DNA from: a virus
Length of the DNA: 64,000 nucleotides
Strand: one strand, 5' to 3'
IMG/VR virus record: IMGVR_UViG_3300042554_002381
Coordinates: 1 to 64,000 of that record
The number at the start of each line of letters is the position of its first letter. Within the stretch, counting starts at the first letter, position 1. This document shows, one piece after another, positions 15,542-23,675 of the stretch. The notes under the pieces were generated by a model, which did no database searches, was not told the origin of the DNA, and saw only the letters and a program-made list of their open reading frames with translations. The translations under genes and the position numbers were made by a program.

Positions 15542-16558
15542 ATGGAAGTATCAATGATTGAAAAGCATCAAGCTTTTAAAACCAACAGTACGATTGCTGT
15601 TAGACCGTTTGTTGACAATGCAAACGCCAACATGGGCCTTGAAAAGTATCAAATGGTGCTTTTTGAAGGTGTGTTCCACGAGGAACAATTAGCATGTTTG
15701 GAGTACAATGGCATCAAACGCTATGTCACAGGACTTAATGAGTTTGCTCCTGAAATAAAGCAGATGAATGAAGACGAGCGTGAAGCTGCCATCAAGCAGA
15801 TTCGTATGACAGTATCACAGCTTGAAAAAGAACTTGCAGCAAACATCATTGACCCTGACGACAAGGATTTTTGGAACAAAGTAAGATTGCTACGTCCAGA
15901 CAATGATGAGTTTTGGGGTAAGATTGTGATGCGTTTTGGCAATGAGCCAATCTTTTTAGACGCTTCTTCAGATCCTTATGACTTGATTAAACTCAGAGCA
16001 ATTGAAGCAGGAGGTTTCTCTATTGTTGCAAAAAGTCTTGAAGAAGCGCGTTCTTCTGCCATTCCTTTCAAGTTTTATCTTGATCGTTATGAAGAGACAG
16101 CTTCTATTCGTACAGAAGTTAAAAAGATGCGTAACAAGGCTTTGGCAGAACTTCAAAAGCTATTTGACAAAAACGCTAACAAGTTGCTTTATGTATGCAA
16201 GGTTGTGGATCCTAATTCCACACAATACAAAAAGTCTACTCCACTTGATATTCTCTATGACAACATGGATAAATATATCAACGGAGAAACAGTTGACAAA
16301 GACAAGCGTAAAACAGCACAGCGCTTTTTAGAAGTTGTTTCTTTGGATATGGAAACGCTCAAACTGCGTTCTATGGTGAAAGACGCAAATTTCTATAAGA
16401 TCATTGCTACGCGTGGTGATGGCTTCATATACCACATGAAGAGCGGTTCTATGCTAGGCAAAAACGCTTCTGATGTGGTTGAATATCTGAAAAATCCTCT
16501 AAATGAGGAAATTCTTACAGATATCACCAAAAATGTTGAAAAACTCTGGAACGCTTAA
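15542..16558 (+). CDS. Probable virion or head-module protein, unknown function (338 aa)
   Basis: A 338-residue protein, mostly helical and charged, in the slot directly after the capsid gene where crAss-like phages carry conserved head-associated proteins. Visible segments are QLEKELAANIIDPDDKDFWN (about residue 92), FGNEPIFLDASSDPYDLIKL (about 130) and a C-terminal RGDGFIYHMKSGSMLGKN. No enzymatic motif. Possibly an auxiliary capsid or head-completion protein. Confidence 0.75.
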   Translation: MEVSMIEKHQAFKTNSTIAVRPFVDNANANMGLEKYQMVLFEGVFHEEQLACLEYNGIKRYVTGLNEFAPEIKQMNEDEREAAIKQIRMTVSQLEKELAANIIDPDDKDFWNKVRLLRPDNDEFWGKIVMRFGNEPIFLDASSDPYDLIKLRAIEAGGFSIVAKSLEEARSSAIPFKFYLDRYEETASIRTEVKKMRNKALAELQKLFDKNANKLLYVCKVVDPNSTQYKKSTPLDILYDNMDKYINGETVDKDKRKTAQRFLEVVSLDMETLKLRSMVKDANFYKIIATRGDGFIYHMKSGSMLGKNASDVVEYLKNPLNEEILTDITKNVEKLWNA

Positions 16559-16576
16559 TTAGTGCCCTACTGAGAA

Positions 16577-17275
16577 ATGAACAACAATCTATTACAGATA
16601 AAGATCAAGCAGCGGCTTAACAAGCTTGCTTCTCTGGACTATGACAACATTGAGTGTTGGCAGATTGCTGAAGCGTTTAACAAGGCTCAGATAGAGTGGG
16701 TGCGACGTCAGTTGCAAGGTAACAACCTCAGAAAACAAGGTGATGAGTCTACCATCATGCTGATAGATGACTTGCAAACACTTCTGACAGAAGTTCCTAT
16801 GACTGGTACAAATCAGGATTTGCATTTTGAAACAACTACTCTTCCGTCTAATTACTTGCATTTCAAGTCATTAGTAATTGATAGTAGAACAGAGTGTTGT
16901 CCTGATGCGATGATGAGTTGCTATTTGGTAGCGGTTGCAGATGTTAGTTCTTTGCTTTCAGATCCATTTAGAAAACCCAGTGCAGATTGGGGTGAAACTT
17001 TTGTAACGATGCAGGGTAATCGTTTGAGAATCTATCATAATGATGAGTTTCAAGTGATTAACCCACGTCTTACATTCTACAGGTTTCCTACTCCTGTAAG
17101 TTTTCTGAATTGTGTAAATCCTGCTACGGGTGCTGTTACTGCAAATGTAGAGTCAGAACTCAAAGATGATATTGTTGAGATGATCATTGACGAAGCAGCT
17201 TCTATCTTGGCCGGTGACACAGAACTATTTAACCAGTATCAACGCGCTAAGACAAACGCACAAACAAATAACTAA
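16577..17275 (+). CDS. Ring/adaptor-type head-tail connector protein (232 aa)
   Basis: A 232-residue protein. It opens with a helical segment (IAEAFNKAQIEWVRRQL), has the 'LPSNYLHFKSL' sentence that recurs in phage connector/adaptor proteins (LP-x-(D/N)-Y/F-x-H/R), a beta-rich middle with NRLRIYHNDEFQVINPRLTF and a C-terminal helix EMIIDEAASILAGDTELFNQ. The same layout occurs in the ring-type proteins at 25670 and 26354. It would sit below the portal. It ends in a TAATG overlap with the next gene. Confidence 0.65.
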   Translation: MNNNLLQIKIKQRLNKLASLDYDNIECWQIAEAFNKAQIEWVRRQLQGNNLRKQGDESTIMLIDDLQTLLTEVPMTGTNQDLHFETTTLPSNYLHFKSLVIDSRTECCPDAMMSCYLVAVADVSSLLSDPFRKPSADWGETFVTMQGNRLRIYHNDEFQVINPRLTFYRFPTPVSFLNCVNPATGAVTANVESELKDDIVEMIIDEAASILAGDTELFNQYQRAKTNAQTNN

Positions 17276-17718
17276 TGGAAACATCTTTAGCTACTTATAG
17301 ACTTAAGCGTCCCATGGCAACGCCTGTTGCTGATAGTTTGGAGGGCAAAACAGCAGCTCTTGTATCAGAATTGATGAACGCTTCTGTATCTACCCACAAA
17401 CTTCATCTGAAGATAACAGGGCCTGGTTCATATGCTGCCCATACTGCACTGGCTTCTTTTTATGAAGGACTTCCAGGTATGGTTGACAGTATTGCTGAAG
17501 GTTTTCAGGGCGCACGTGAAATGCTTCTTGATTGTTCTTCAGAAAAATCACCAAGGTCTTTGTATTCTGTAGAAGATTGTGTAAATTATATGAGAGAGCT
17601 CTATACAATGGTCAATGAGTTACAGACAGTAATGCCTTACTCAGAGATTGTAAATGATCTTGATCTAATCAAGAGTCTGGTCAATTCAACCAAGTATAAA
17701 CTCTTGTTCTTACAATAA
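17275..17718 (+). CDS. Dps/ferritin-like protein
   Basis: A 147-residue four-helix-type protein. Residues 44-75 (HLKITGPGSYAAH, then TALASFYEGL, then VDSIAE) match the Dps core motif H-x5-G-x6-H ... D-x3-E. His44, His56, Asp71 and Glu75 have the spacings 12, 15 and 4 found between E. coli Dps His51, His63, Asp78 and Glu82, the ferroxidase ligands; the Asp67 equivalent is Ala60 here. The protein is shorter than cellular Dps at the N-terminus. Similar small proteins are known in Bacteroidota phages. Its position inside the head operon, coupled to the preceding gene by TAATG, suggests it is a virion or assembly component that kept the Dps fold; iron oxidation is possible but unproven. Confidence 0.75.
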   Translation: METSLATYRLKRPMATPVADSLEGKTAALVSELMNASVSTHKLHLKITGPGSYAAHTALASFYEGLPGMVDSIAEGFQGAREMLLDCSSEKSPRSLYSVEDCVNYMRELYTMVNELQTVMPYSEIVNDLDLIKSLVNSTKYKLLFLQ

Positions 17719-17767
17719 ACAACCCTTTAACCCTTTTTTTTCTTTTAACCCCTAATCTTTTAACAAA

Positions 17768-19123
17768 ATGGCTTATTTTCCCCACGCATTTCAAAAAATG
17801 CTTGTTGGAACCGCTGGTTTCAACACTACTCCTGGCAGCACTCTTACGTTGACTGCTGGCCAAATTGGCGTTGTCAAAGCTTCTGACCACCAAATTCAAA
17901 ACCTTGGAAGCACTCCTACTTATGGAAACACGCCTCTCATCTATCTTGCTCAGGGTAGTTTTCACACTACCGACAAGATTGGTCCTTTCCATGGTGGATA
18001 CAAAGAGACTGTAAAGTCAAAAGGCATCAACCCAAAGTATGTCAGTGCTTTTTACGTTACTGAGCCTGCTGCCCCTGTAAATGAGGTTGTTGGCGTATCT
18101 GTACTTAACTGTACAAAGATTGCATGCGACACTACTTATCGTTTGCGTCTTGATGTAAAAGGTTCGCCAGCACTGCGTTTTCTGACTCATAACTTGTATC
18201 AGACGCTTGATGCAAAAACTCCTTGCTGTGATTCAAGCAACAACAATGCAGATCCTGTAGGTGTATTGCTTCAGTGGAAAGATCAGATCAACGAGTCTCC
18301 TATCGTGAAGGACTTTATCAGCGCAAAAGTTTTCAACTTTAAAGTTGGAGGTTTTGCTGGCGCTGCTACTACTAATAGCACTACATTGACCATTGACGAC
18401 ACGTCTGGCGCAGGTGGGTCTGCTCCTGCAGGGCTTGCTGTCGGTCAAATGATCACTGGTGCTGGTATTCCACAAAACACCTTTATTACTGCTGTTTCCG
18501 GTGGTACACTAACCTTGAGCAAAGCTGCTACAGTTGCTGGTGCTACTGTTGCTTTGAAAGTATACGAGGAAGTTTTGACTTCTAGTTATACTCTTGAAAC
18601 AGGTGCTTCTGCTCCTGATACCAATGACGCAATGTTGGTTTTGACTGGTGCCTATGTTGACACTACATTTGGCAACTGCTCTTTCTCTCCAATGGACCAC
18701 TATGAGCTGGAGCCTATTCACATCTACGCATCTGTTGTAGATACAGAAGGCAATCCTTGCGAAACTTCTTGTTTTGAAGTGGCTGAATTACAAGGTGGTT
18801 ATCAAGGCAAAGGCTTTGGTGAAACATTGATTCGCGAACTCATTCTTTCTAAGCGTTATGCCCAGGAGCCATTCCAAACTGATCCCCGCATGCGCGAAGT
18901 ATTGGATGACACTACATTGTCTGATTTGAGCCGCAGTACTCGTTACTTTGCTTATCACATTCTGCACAGTGTACCCCGCACAAGCAACCCATCTGGAATG
19001 ATGGATGCTGACCAGTATTTGGTAAAAGTTGTTGTGTCTGCTCGGAGCACTCCTTTTGAGACCTACATGAACGCTTTGCTAACCAGTGCCGGCAATCACG
19101 TACAACTTGCAGTACAGCTTTAA
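17768..19123 (+). CDS. Major structural protein with inserted beta domain (451 aa)
   Basis: A 451-residue structural protein. The N-terminus (MAYFPHAFQKMLVGTAGF) and a Thr/Gly-rich beta body suit an abundant virion component. Residues about 200-270 form an inserted beta domain (TTLTIDDTSGAGGS, VGQMITGAGIP, GGTLTLSKAAT) of the kind used as surface decoration. The C-terminal half has the HYELEPIHIYASVVDTEGNP and RYAQEPFQTDPRMREV segments. Its 49-base leader has no G at all, and it is followed by a strong terminator, both consistent with high independent expression. Function within the virion is unknown; auxiliary capsid or collar are the best guesses. Confidence 0.75.
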   Translation: MAYFPHAFQKMLVGTAGFNTTPGSTLTLTAGQIGVVKASDHQIQNLGSTPTYGNTPLIYLAQGSFHTTDKIGPFHGGYKETVKSKGINPKYVSAFYVTEPAAPVNEVVGVSVLNCTKIACDTTYRLRLDVKGSPALRFLTHNLYQTLDAKTPCCDSSNNNADPVGVLLQWKDQINESPIVKDFISAKVFNFKVGGFAGAATTNSTTLTIDDTSGAGGSAPAGLAVGQMITGAGIPQNTFITAVSGGTLTLSKAATVAGATVALKVYEEVLTSSYTLETGASAPDTNDAMLVLTGAYVDTTFGNCSFSPMDHYELEPIHIYASVVDTEGNPCETSCFEVAELQGGYQGKGFGETLIRELILSKRYAQEPFQTDPRMREVLDDTTLSDLSRSTRYFAYHILHSVPRTSNPSGMMDADQYLVKVVVSARSTPFETYMNALLTSAGNHVQLAVQL

Positions 19124-19146
19124 GGCTTACAAACAATTGTAATTGC

Positions 19147-19186
19147 AAAAAGGAGGCGAAGGGTCAATTCTCTTCCCTCCTTTTTT
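19147..19186 (+). terminator. Strong intrinsic terminator closing the head module
   Basis: AAAAAGGAGG (19147-19156) pairs with CCTCCTTTTT, extended by GAAG/CTTC after a single bulged C, around a 10-base loop, and ends in six T. It separates the head module from the fibre module. The T-run overlaps the -33 box of the next promoter. Confidence 0.9.
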
Positions 19187-19215
19187 GCTTTTACCCTAAA
19201 AATTTTGTAAATTCT
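19184..19215 (+). promoter_or_regulatory. Promoter of the fibre module
   Basis: TTTG at 19184-19187, a 20-base spacer and TAAATTCT at 19208-19215 fit the Bacteroidota promoter layout (TTTG-N20-TAnnTTnn). The -7 region is part of GTAAATTCTAATGTAGAGG, which recurs with small changes before the genes at 25083 and 38068. The start codon of the next gene is 18 bases downstream. Confidence 0.65.
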
Positions 19216-19232
19216 AATGTAGAGGTTTTATC

Positions 19233-19799
19233 ATGGCAACTATTAGACACACACTTGCACTAGACATTCCTGACACAGCATGTGACACCATTCTTCGCGT
19301 TTGGGATGCGTCTGTGTATGGCCAGGGTCTTGATGTAGACTGCCCACGACTAGATATATGGCTACCAGGTTTTTTAGTGCCAAAGTACTACACTGAATTG
19401 CAGCCTGATTTTGTCAAAAACCTTAATGCTAAAGATCTTGGATTGCAGCATCCTTTAGCTGAAACACCACTTAGTCTTCCTGATGGCTTGTATAAAATTC
19501 GTTATAGTGTGTCTCCAAATGACAAAGTGTTTGTAGAGTATCATCACTTGAGGACTACCAATATCATGAACATGTACTATCAGGAAATATGCAAGGTTCA
19601 GCTTGAGCCTTGTGAGCCTGGTCCAGAACAACATCAAAAGCTTCATGATCTGCGTTACATCAAAATGTACATAGACGCTGCTAAGGCAAAAACAGAGTAT
19701 TGTCATGCTCCTAAGCAGGGTGTAGACATGCTGGCGTATGCTGAAAAACTTTTAAGGTCTTATATGACAGGTGCTTGCTTGTCATGTCATAACCAGTAA
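19233..19799 (+). CDS. Structural protein of the fibre module (188 aa)
   Basis: A 188-residue protein. It starts MATIRHTLALDIPDTACDTILRV-type: 'LDIPDTACDTILRVWDASVY' and then 'CPRLDIWLPGF', a beta-rich N-domain. It ends with a helix and CLSCHNQ. Two Cys near the end could bind metal. It is the first gene after the 19184 promoter and is likely a tail or fibre adaptor; not recognised beyond this. Confidence 0.75.
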   Translation: MATIRHTLALDIPDTACDTILRVWDASVYGQGLDVDCPRLDIWLPGFLVPKYYTELQPDFVKNLNAKDLGLQHPLAETPLSLPDGLYKIRYSVSPNDKVFVEYHHLRTTNIMNMYYQEICKVQLEPCEPGPEQHQKLHDLRYIKMYIDAAKAKTEYCHAPKQGVDMLAYAEKLLRSYMTGACLSCHNQ

Positions 19800-19824
19800 T
19801 CAATAACCAACAACCAACAAAAAT

Positions 19825-20001
19825 ATGTGCCCAAATTGTCACACAAAACTTTCTTGCAGTTGTCAGTTGAAAACTGCATCAAACGGAACTCAAGTTTGCT
19901 CAAATTGCATTACTGCTTATGAGCAAAGTTTAAAGCAAATTGAGAATAAGAGTTCTTCAGACAGCTTGCAAAGTATTTATCCTCTTAAGACAACATCCTA
20001 A
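19825..20001 (+). CDS. Small Cys-rich zinc-binding protein (58 aa)
   Basis: A 58-residue protein beginning MCPNCHTKLSCSCQLKTASN and continuing GTQVCSNCI, with C-x2-C, C-x-C and C-x2-C pairs enough for one or two zinc sites, then a charged helix. It is preceded by AACCAACAACCAACAAAAAT, the common leader type, and its stop overlaps the next start (TAATG). Its place between structural genes and its coupling support it as real. Likely a small virion or assembly factor. Confidence 0.75.
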   Translation: MCPNCHTKLSCSCQLKTASNGTQVCSNCITAYEQSLKQIENKSSSDSLQSIYPLKTTS

Positions 20002-20222
20002 TGAACCTGGCATCTGTTAGCATTAATAGACTATTTGCTGATGCCGTTTATGCTGCATACAGGAAGAAGCGTTACGGCATTAAAAAATGCAGGGTAACGT
20101 ATAGCGCTGACATGTTGAGTGATCTCAAAGAGATTCATAAAAGAGCGTTAGAGATGAAATCTTGTGACAGGAACTTTTGTTGTGGGCTTTCTACCATTGA
20201 AGAAAAAATTAAGACTTTGTAA
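20001..20222 (+). CDS. Small basic protein (73 aa)
   Basis: A 73-residue Lys/Arg-rich protein (AAYRKKRYGIKKCRVTYS) with a Cys pair in FCCGL near the C-terminus. It is linked by TAATG overlaps to both neighbours, so its translation is coupled to the fibre genes. Function not recognised. Confidence 0.7.
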   Translation: MNLASVSINRLFADAVYAAYRKKRYGIKKCRVTYSADMLSDLKEIHKRALEMKSCDRNFCCGLSTIEEKIKTL

Positions 20223-21811
20223 TGATACCTGTCAATACTAATACTTCTGTAAAGGCAAAGGACGCATGCATGCCTGTGTCATCTACATGTGTTATCTGGA
20301 ATGGTCCAGACATACCTTGCATTAATCTTTGCCAAGGAGATTCTATTGACATTGTGTTGCATCAACTTGCTGAACTACTTTGTGAGAGCACAACAGGTGT
20401 TATTGATGTGACGTCTCTTGACTTTGCATGTCTTGTTGAACAAAATCAGCAAAATCCTGATACGTTACTTGAAGTATTGCAGGCTTTGATAAACAAAATC
20501 TGCGATATTGAAGATAATTGCTGTGGTGGTGAAGTAGGACCTGCACCGGTTACACCAATACCACTGCCGTCATGTCTTTATTTCACCCAAAATGGAGATC
20601 AGGTAACCCAGTTACTTCCAAACGCGTACAGCGCATATCTTGCTGACAGGATATGCACAATACTTACTACCATTGCGAGTGTACAGTCAGCGCTTACATC
20701 TCTTACCACAAGAGTTACAGCTATTGAAAATACGTTGGAGGGAATAGGAGGGGGGACTCCTGCGAGTATAACAGTTACTACACAGTGTGCAAGTGGCAAC
20801 TCGCCAGGGTTGGTACTTCCTATTGCACAAGCTTTTTCTAATTTTGAGCAAAAATTTTGCCAGCTGCATTCTGTGCTAGGCAGTCTTTCATCATTAAACG
20901 CTGCCATCAACCTGGAATGTCCAGATCTTGACCAAGCTAATCAGCTCTGCGACACAGAGCAGACAATGTCTCAGTTGCCTGGTTGGGTGTCAAATCCAAC
21001 CACTATTGCTAGCACAATTGTCAACATGTGGTTAACTATCTGTGACATGCGTTGCGCAATGCAAAATTTGATTGGTGGAGGCGGTACAGAATGTGTGCCA
21101 CTTCCTCCTACTAACGTGCAAATTGCTGAACTCTATGCAAATGGTTGCAAGGTTACATGGAATCACCCACAAACAGGTTCTTTTGAAGATCCTGTTGCTT
21201 ATGAAGTCACAATAACAGAGTGGAATGGAACAACTACTGTTGGCGCTCCAATTGCTTCTGCTCAGTTAAGTCATCCTGCAACAGAGTTTATATTTCAAAA
21301 CTTAAACGCGGATCCTGTCAAAAATTACATTGTTGAGGTTTATGCGGCTTACAGTTGCGGTGATTCTTCAAAAGCATTTGTTGTGGGTAAGGTAAAACTA
21401 AGCTCAATTCAGTACATATTGAATGTTGCTGATCAAGCAACTACTGCACAAATTACATACCCTTGCGATAATCATCAGAATTTGCCTGCAATACAGCGAG
21501 CTACAACAATTACATTGTACAATCCTGCAAATAATCAAGTAGCTATAAACAACGGAGTATCAATTACAGCAGTGTTGAGATTTGCTGTTACTGGTGATTG
21601 TCCCAACTCTGCTACAGAAGATGTTTCAGTAAACATTCTTACTGGACAGTCTTCAGCAACATACACTTACATTGGAGAGCGTATGGTAAAATGTGGTCAA
21701 GATCCCTGCACGCCAGAGATCAAAGCATTCCTTTGTGTTGTTTCGCTCAGTTCTACGGCTGTAGCATTACATCCTTCAGTTCCTTTATGTCAGCCACCTG
21801 CAAACGAATAA
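20222..21811 (+). CDS. Fibre-type protein with FN3 domain (529 aa)
   Basis: A 529-residue Cys-rich beta protein. Residues about 15-60 carry the CVIWNGPDIPCINLCQGDSI module that also opens the protein at 21816. Residues 120-290 alternate helical (TSLTTRVTAIENTLEG) and Cys-containing loops. Residues about 297-395 form an intact FN3 domain (PLPPTNVQIAEL, then GCKVTWNHP, then VAYEVTITEW, then NYIVEVYAAYSC). The C-terminal 130 residues form another beta domain. The make-up suits a head or tail fibre involved in host or mucin attachment. It is the only intact A-to-B FN3 junction of this cluster. Confidence 0.75.
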   Translation: MIPVNTNTSVKAKDACMPVSSTCVIWNGPDIPCINLCQGDSIDIVLHQLAELLCESTTGVIDVTSLDFACLVEQNQQNPDTLLEVLQALINKICDIEDNCCGGEVGPAPVTPIPLPSCLYFTQNGDQVTQLLPNAYSAYLADRICTILTTIASVQSALTSLTTRVTAIENTLEGIGGGTPASITVTTQCASGNSPGLVLPIAQAFSNFEQKFCQLHSVLGSLSSLNAAINLECPDLDQANQLCDTEQTMSQLPGWVSNPTTIASTIVNMWLTICDMRCAMQNLIGGGGTECVPLPPTNVQIAELYANGCKVTWNHPQTGSFEDPVAYEVTITEWNGTTTVGAPIASAQLSHPATEFIFQNLNADPVKNYIVEVYAAYSCGDSSKAFVVGKVKLSSIQYILNVADQATTAQITYPCDNHQNLPAIQRATTITLYNPANNQVAINNGVSITAVLRFAVTGDCPNSATEDVSVNILTGQSSATYTYIGERMVKCGQDPCTPEIKAFLCVVSLSSTAVALHPSVPLCQPPANE

Positions 21812-21815
21812 TAAA

Positions 21816-22100
21816 ATGTATCCTAATCAAAATTGTCAGCCTTGTCAGCCTGAGTGTCCTCCAGTAGAGGTTCCATTGCCACCTGCTTGTACGGGAGAAC
21901 CATGCGAGGAGGTAGTTACAGGTCTTTGCGTAAAGTACACAGGGCCAAATATACCATGTGTAGGTATTACAACTAATATGACATTTAATCAGGTAGTGCA
22001 GCTTCTTGCAGCAAAAATCTGTGAATGTTGTGAGGGCGATCCTCCGCCACCACCTTCTTGTCCTGCTCCAGTGTCTCTTACAGCTTCTGCTGTACAGTAA
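21816..22100 (+). CDS. Short fibre-type protein ending in an FN3 A-strand (94 aa)
   Basis: A 94-residue protein made of a Pro/Cys-rich start (QNCQPCQPECPPVEVPLPP), the module LCVKYTGPNIPCVGITTNMT shared with the 20222 protein, a Pro-rich linker (GDPPPPPSCPAP) and the final VSLTASAVQ. The last 13 residues (CPAPVSLTASAVQ) look like the A-strand that begins an FN3 domain, yet the frame stops there. The rest of such a domain begins the next ORF, in another frame 34 bases later. Confidence 0.75.
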   Translation: MYPNQNCQPCQPECPPVEVPLPPACTGEPCEEVVTGLCVKYTGPNIPCVGITTNMTFNQVVQLLAAKICECCEGDPPPPPSCPAPVSLTASAVQ

Positions 22101-22134
22101 TATTATTTCAAAAAATTTAAAATCATAAACACTT

Positions 22135-22701
22135 ATGTCAAACATCTCAATTAGTTGGACTCCAGGTGGAGGCTCCAATATTACTGGTCAGCAGGTTCAA
22201 CGTAAGACACCTTCTACCAGCTTTACAACAATAGCAACTGTTGGACCAACTGTAAACAGCTATACTGACACTACAGTTCTTGACAATGTAGTTTACATTT
22301 ACAGAGTTTTGTCAATTTGCACAACTGGAGGCCCTACTGCTGGAAATGAAGACTGTTCAGGAGGACTGGTTTGCCCCGCAGGAATTACTGCAACTCCCTC
22401 TGGAAATGTTGTTACATTTTCTCTTCCTGCGCTTGGAGACGGTGTGCAATATGATGTAGTAAGAATTTATCAAGGTCCAAATACATCAAGTCCGTTGGTT
22501 CATACACAAACATTGAACATAAATGGTCCAACAACATTTAATGTAACACTTTTATATTCAACATCTTACTTCTATCAGGTTGTCTTAGAAGCACCTTCAT
22601 GTCCTGAAATGTTCACTCTCATCTGTGGTGGAAACTGCACAACTGGCCCTCAACCCACATGTCCTGCTCCAACAAATTTGACAGCTGTTCTTACAGACTA
22701 A
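22135..22701 (+). CDS. FN3-type protein lacking its first strand (188 aa)
   Basis: A 188-residue beta protein. It opens directly with an FN3 B-strand (MSNISISWTPGGGSNITGQQ), followed by the C, E and F strand pattern (TVNSYTDTTVLDNVVYIYRV). A second beta domain follows (GITATPSGNVVTFSLP). The C-terminus CPAPTNLTAVLTD is again an isolated A-strand. The A-strand that would complete the first domain sits at the C-terminus of the preceding ORF. An in-frame TAA lies two codons before the ATG, so this start is real and there is no overlap for frameshifting. Confidence 0.75.
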   Translation: MSNISISWTPGGGSNITGQQVQRKTPSTSFTTIATVGPTVNSYTDTTVLDNVVYIYRVLSICTTGGPTAGNEDCSGGLVCPAGITATPSGNVVTFSLPALGDGVQYDVVRIYQGPNTSSPLVHTQTLNINGPTTFNVTLLYSTSYFYQVVLEAPSCPEMFTLICGGNCTTGPQPTCPAPTNLTAVLTD

Positions 22702-22718
22702 TGTACAATATTTGAACT

Positions 22719-23513
22719 ATGCCAACGCCACAACTTAATATCAATTTTACACCTGTTGCTGGTGCGACAGGGTATACAGTGTGTCATAGACCACAGATAA
22801 CACCTTTGCCAACATATGAATGCACTTCTGTAAACGCAGTTGGTCTTACTCTACCTATTGTTGTTACATCATACAACAATAATAGTCTTCAGTATAGTAC
22901 CAATTATGATGTAACGGTGCAGGCTATTTGTAATAATGGTTTGTCAAGTTCTGTTGTGTCAGCAATGGCGTTAAAAATAGAACCTCAACCTCCAACAGGT
23001 TTTTGCTATGATGTTAATCTTTTTCAAGAAATAACTCAAGTGTACCCTGGATCTCAGATTCGATACACTCCTCCTGGAGGATCTTTGACAAACGTAGACA
23101 TTTCTGTCTTGCCCTATAACATGAATGGGTTTTATCAGATTAATCTTTGCAGTGAAACACCTGTCATAACTGTTGATAACCAAGGAAACCCTGTTACATA
23201 CACAACAAACGGGTCAGGAATAACAGGAGGCTCTGTGGTTTGTACTCAATCAACTGATTGTGGACAGCTTCTGTACAATGTGCATACTAACGTAGGTCTT
23301 GGAAATGGTAGTGAAGCATGCAGTAACCAAAATCAAACTGTCTACTCTAACTGTCCTATGTTTGGAATTTCACATGTGGGCTGCTGCCTTTATTACGATA
23401 ACGCTGGGCAAGTGCCTGTTACAGGAATGACAAAGTTCTGGATTAATGGGGTGCTATATGATTTAGACCCTACTCAAGGATGCATCATAGGACCTGCTGC
23501 AGTTCAGTGTTAA
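22719..23513 (+). CDS. FN3-type fibre protein, end of cluster (264 aa)
   Basis: A 264-residue beta protein. It begins with a B-strand (MPTPQLNINFTPVAGATGYT), followed by SYNNNSLQYSTNYDVTVQAI, an FN3 domain lacking its own A-strand. The C-terminal half is a Cys-rich domain (GCCLYYDNAGQVPVTGMTKF, ending IGPAAVQC). It is followed by a terminator. It is most likely the distal, receptor-facing member of the fibre cluster, an inference from gene order. Confidence 0.75.
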   Translation: MPTPQLNINFTPVAGATGYTVCHRPQITPLPTYECTSVNAVGLTLPIVVTSYNNNSLQYSTNYDVTVQAICNNGLSSSVVSAMALKIEPQPPTGFCYDVNLFQEITQVYPGSQIRYTPPGGSLTNVDISVLPYNMNGFYQINLCSETPVITVDNQGNPVTYTTNGSGITGGSVVCTQSTDCGQLLYNVHTNVGLGNGSEACSNQNQTVYSNCPMFGISHVGCCLYYDNAGQVPVTGMTKFWINGVLYDLDPTQGCIIGPAAVQC

Positions 23514-23571
23514 CACGAAAAAAAATATCATTGCACTGGTTTGTTGGTTTTCCAGTAATATGATGAGGGAG

Positions 23572-23603
23572 CCCCTGGTCAAAAGCCAGGGGTCTTCTTT
23601 TTT
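23572..23603 (+). terminator. Intrinsic terminator closing the fibre module
   Basis: CCCCTGG (23572-23578) pairs with CCAGGGG (23586-23592) around TCAAAAG, followed by TCTTCTTTTTT. A weaker 5-bp hairpin (ACTGG/CCAGT) lies upstream at about 23535-23556. Confidence 0.88.
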
Positions 23604-23633
23604 ATTGACAGAAACAACTTCTACAAAACATTT

Positions 23634-23649
23634 GTAAATTTGTAGACCT
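23634..23649 (+). promoter_or_regulatory. Promoter-like site before metallophosphoesterase
   Basis: TAAATTTG at 23635-23642 is an exact TAnnTTTG -7 box, inside GTAAATTTGTAGACC. No TTTG is seen at the proper -33 distance. The 12-mer AATTTGTAGACC is repeated at 25018-25029 in front of the next promoter region. Confidence 0.5.
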
Positions 23650-23675
23650 TGCTAACTTAACCCTACCCTTATCCT

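Noticed and set aside
22060-22140. Programmed frameshift joining the FN3 ORFs
   Set aside because: The ORFs do not overlap: a stop ends the first and another in-frame stop lies just before the second start, so ordinary slippage cannot join them.
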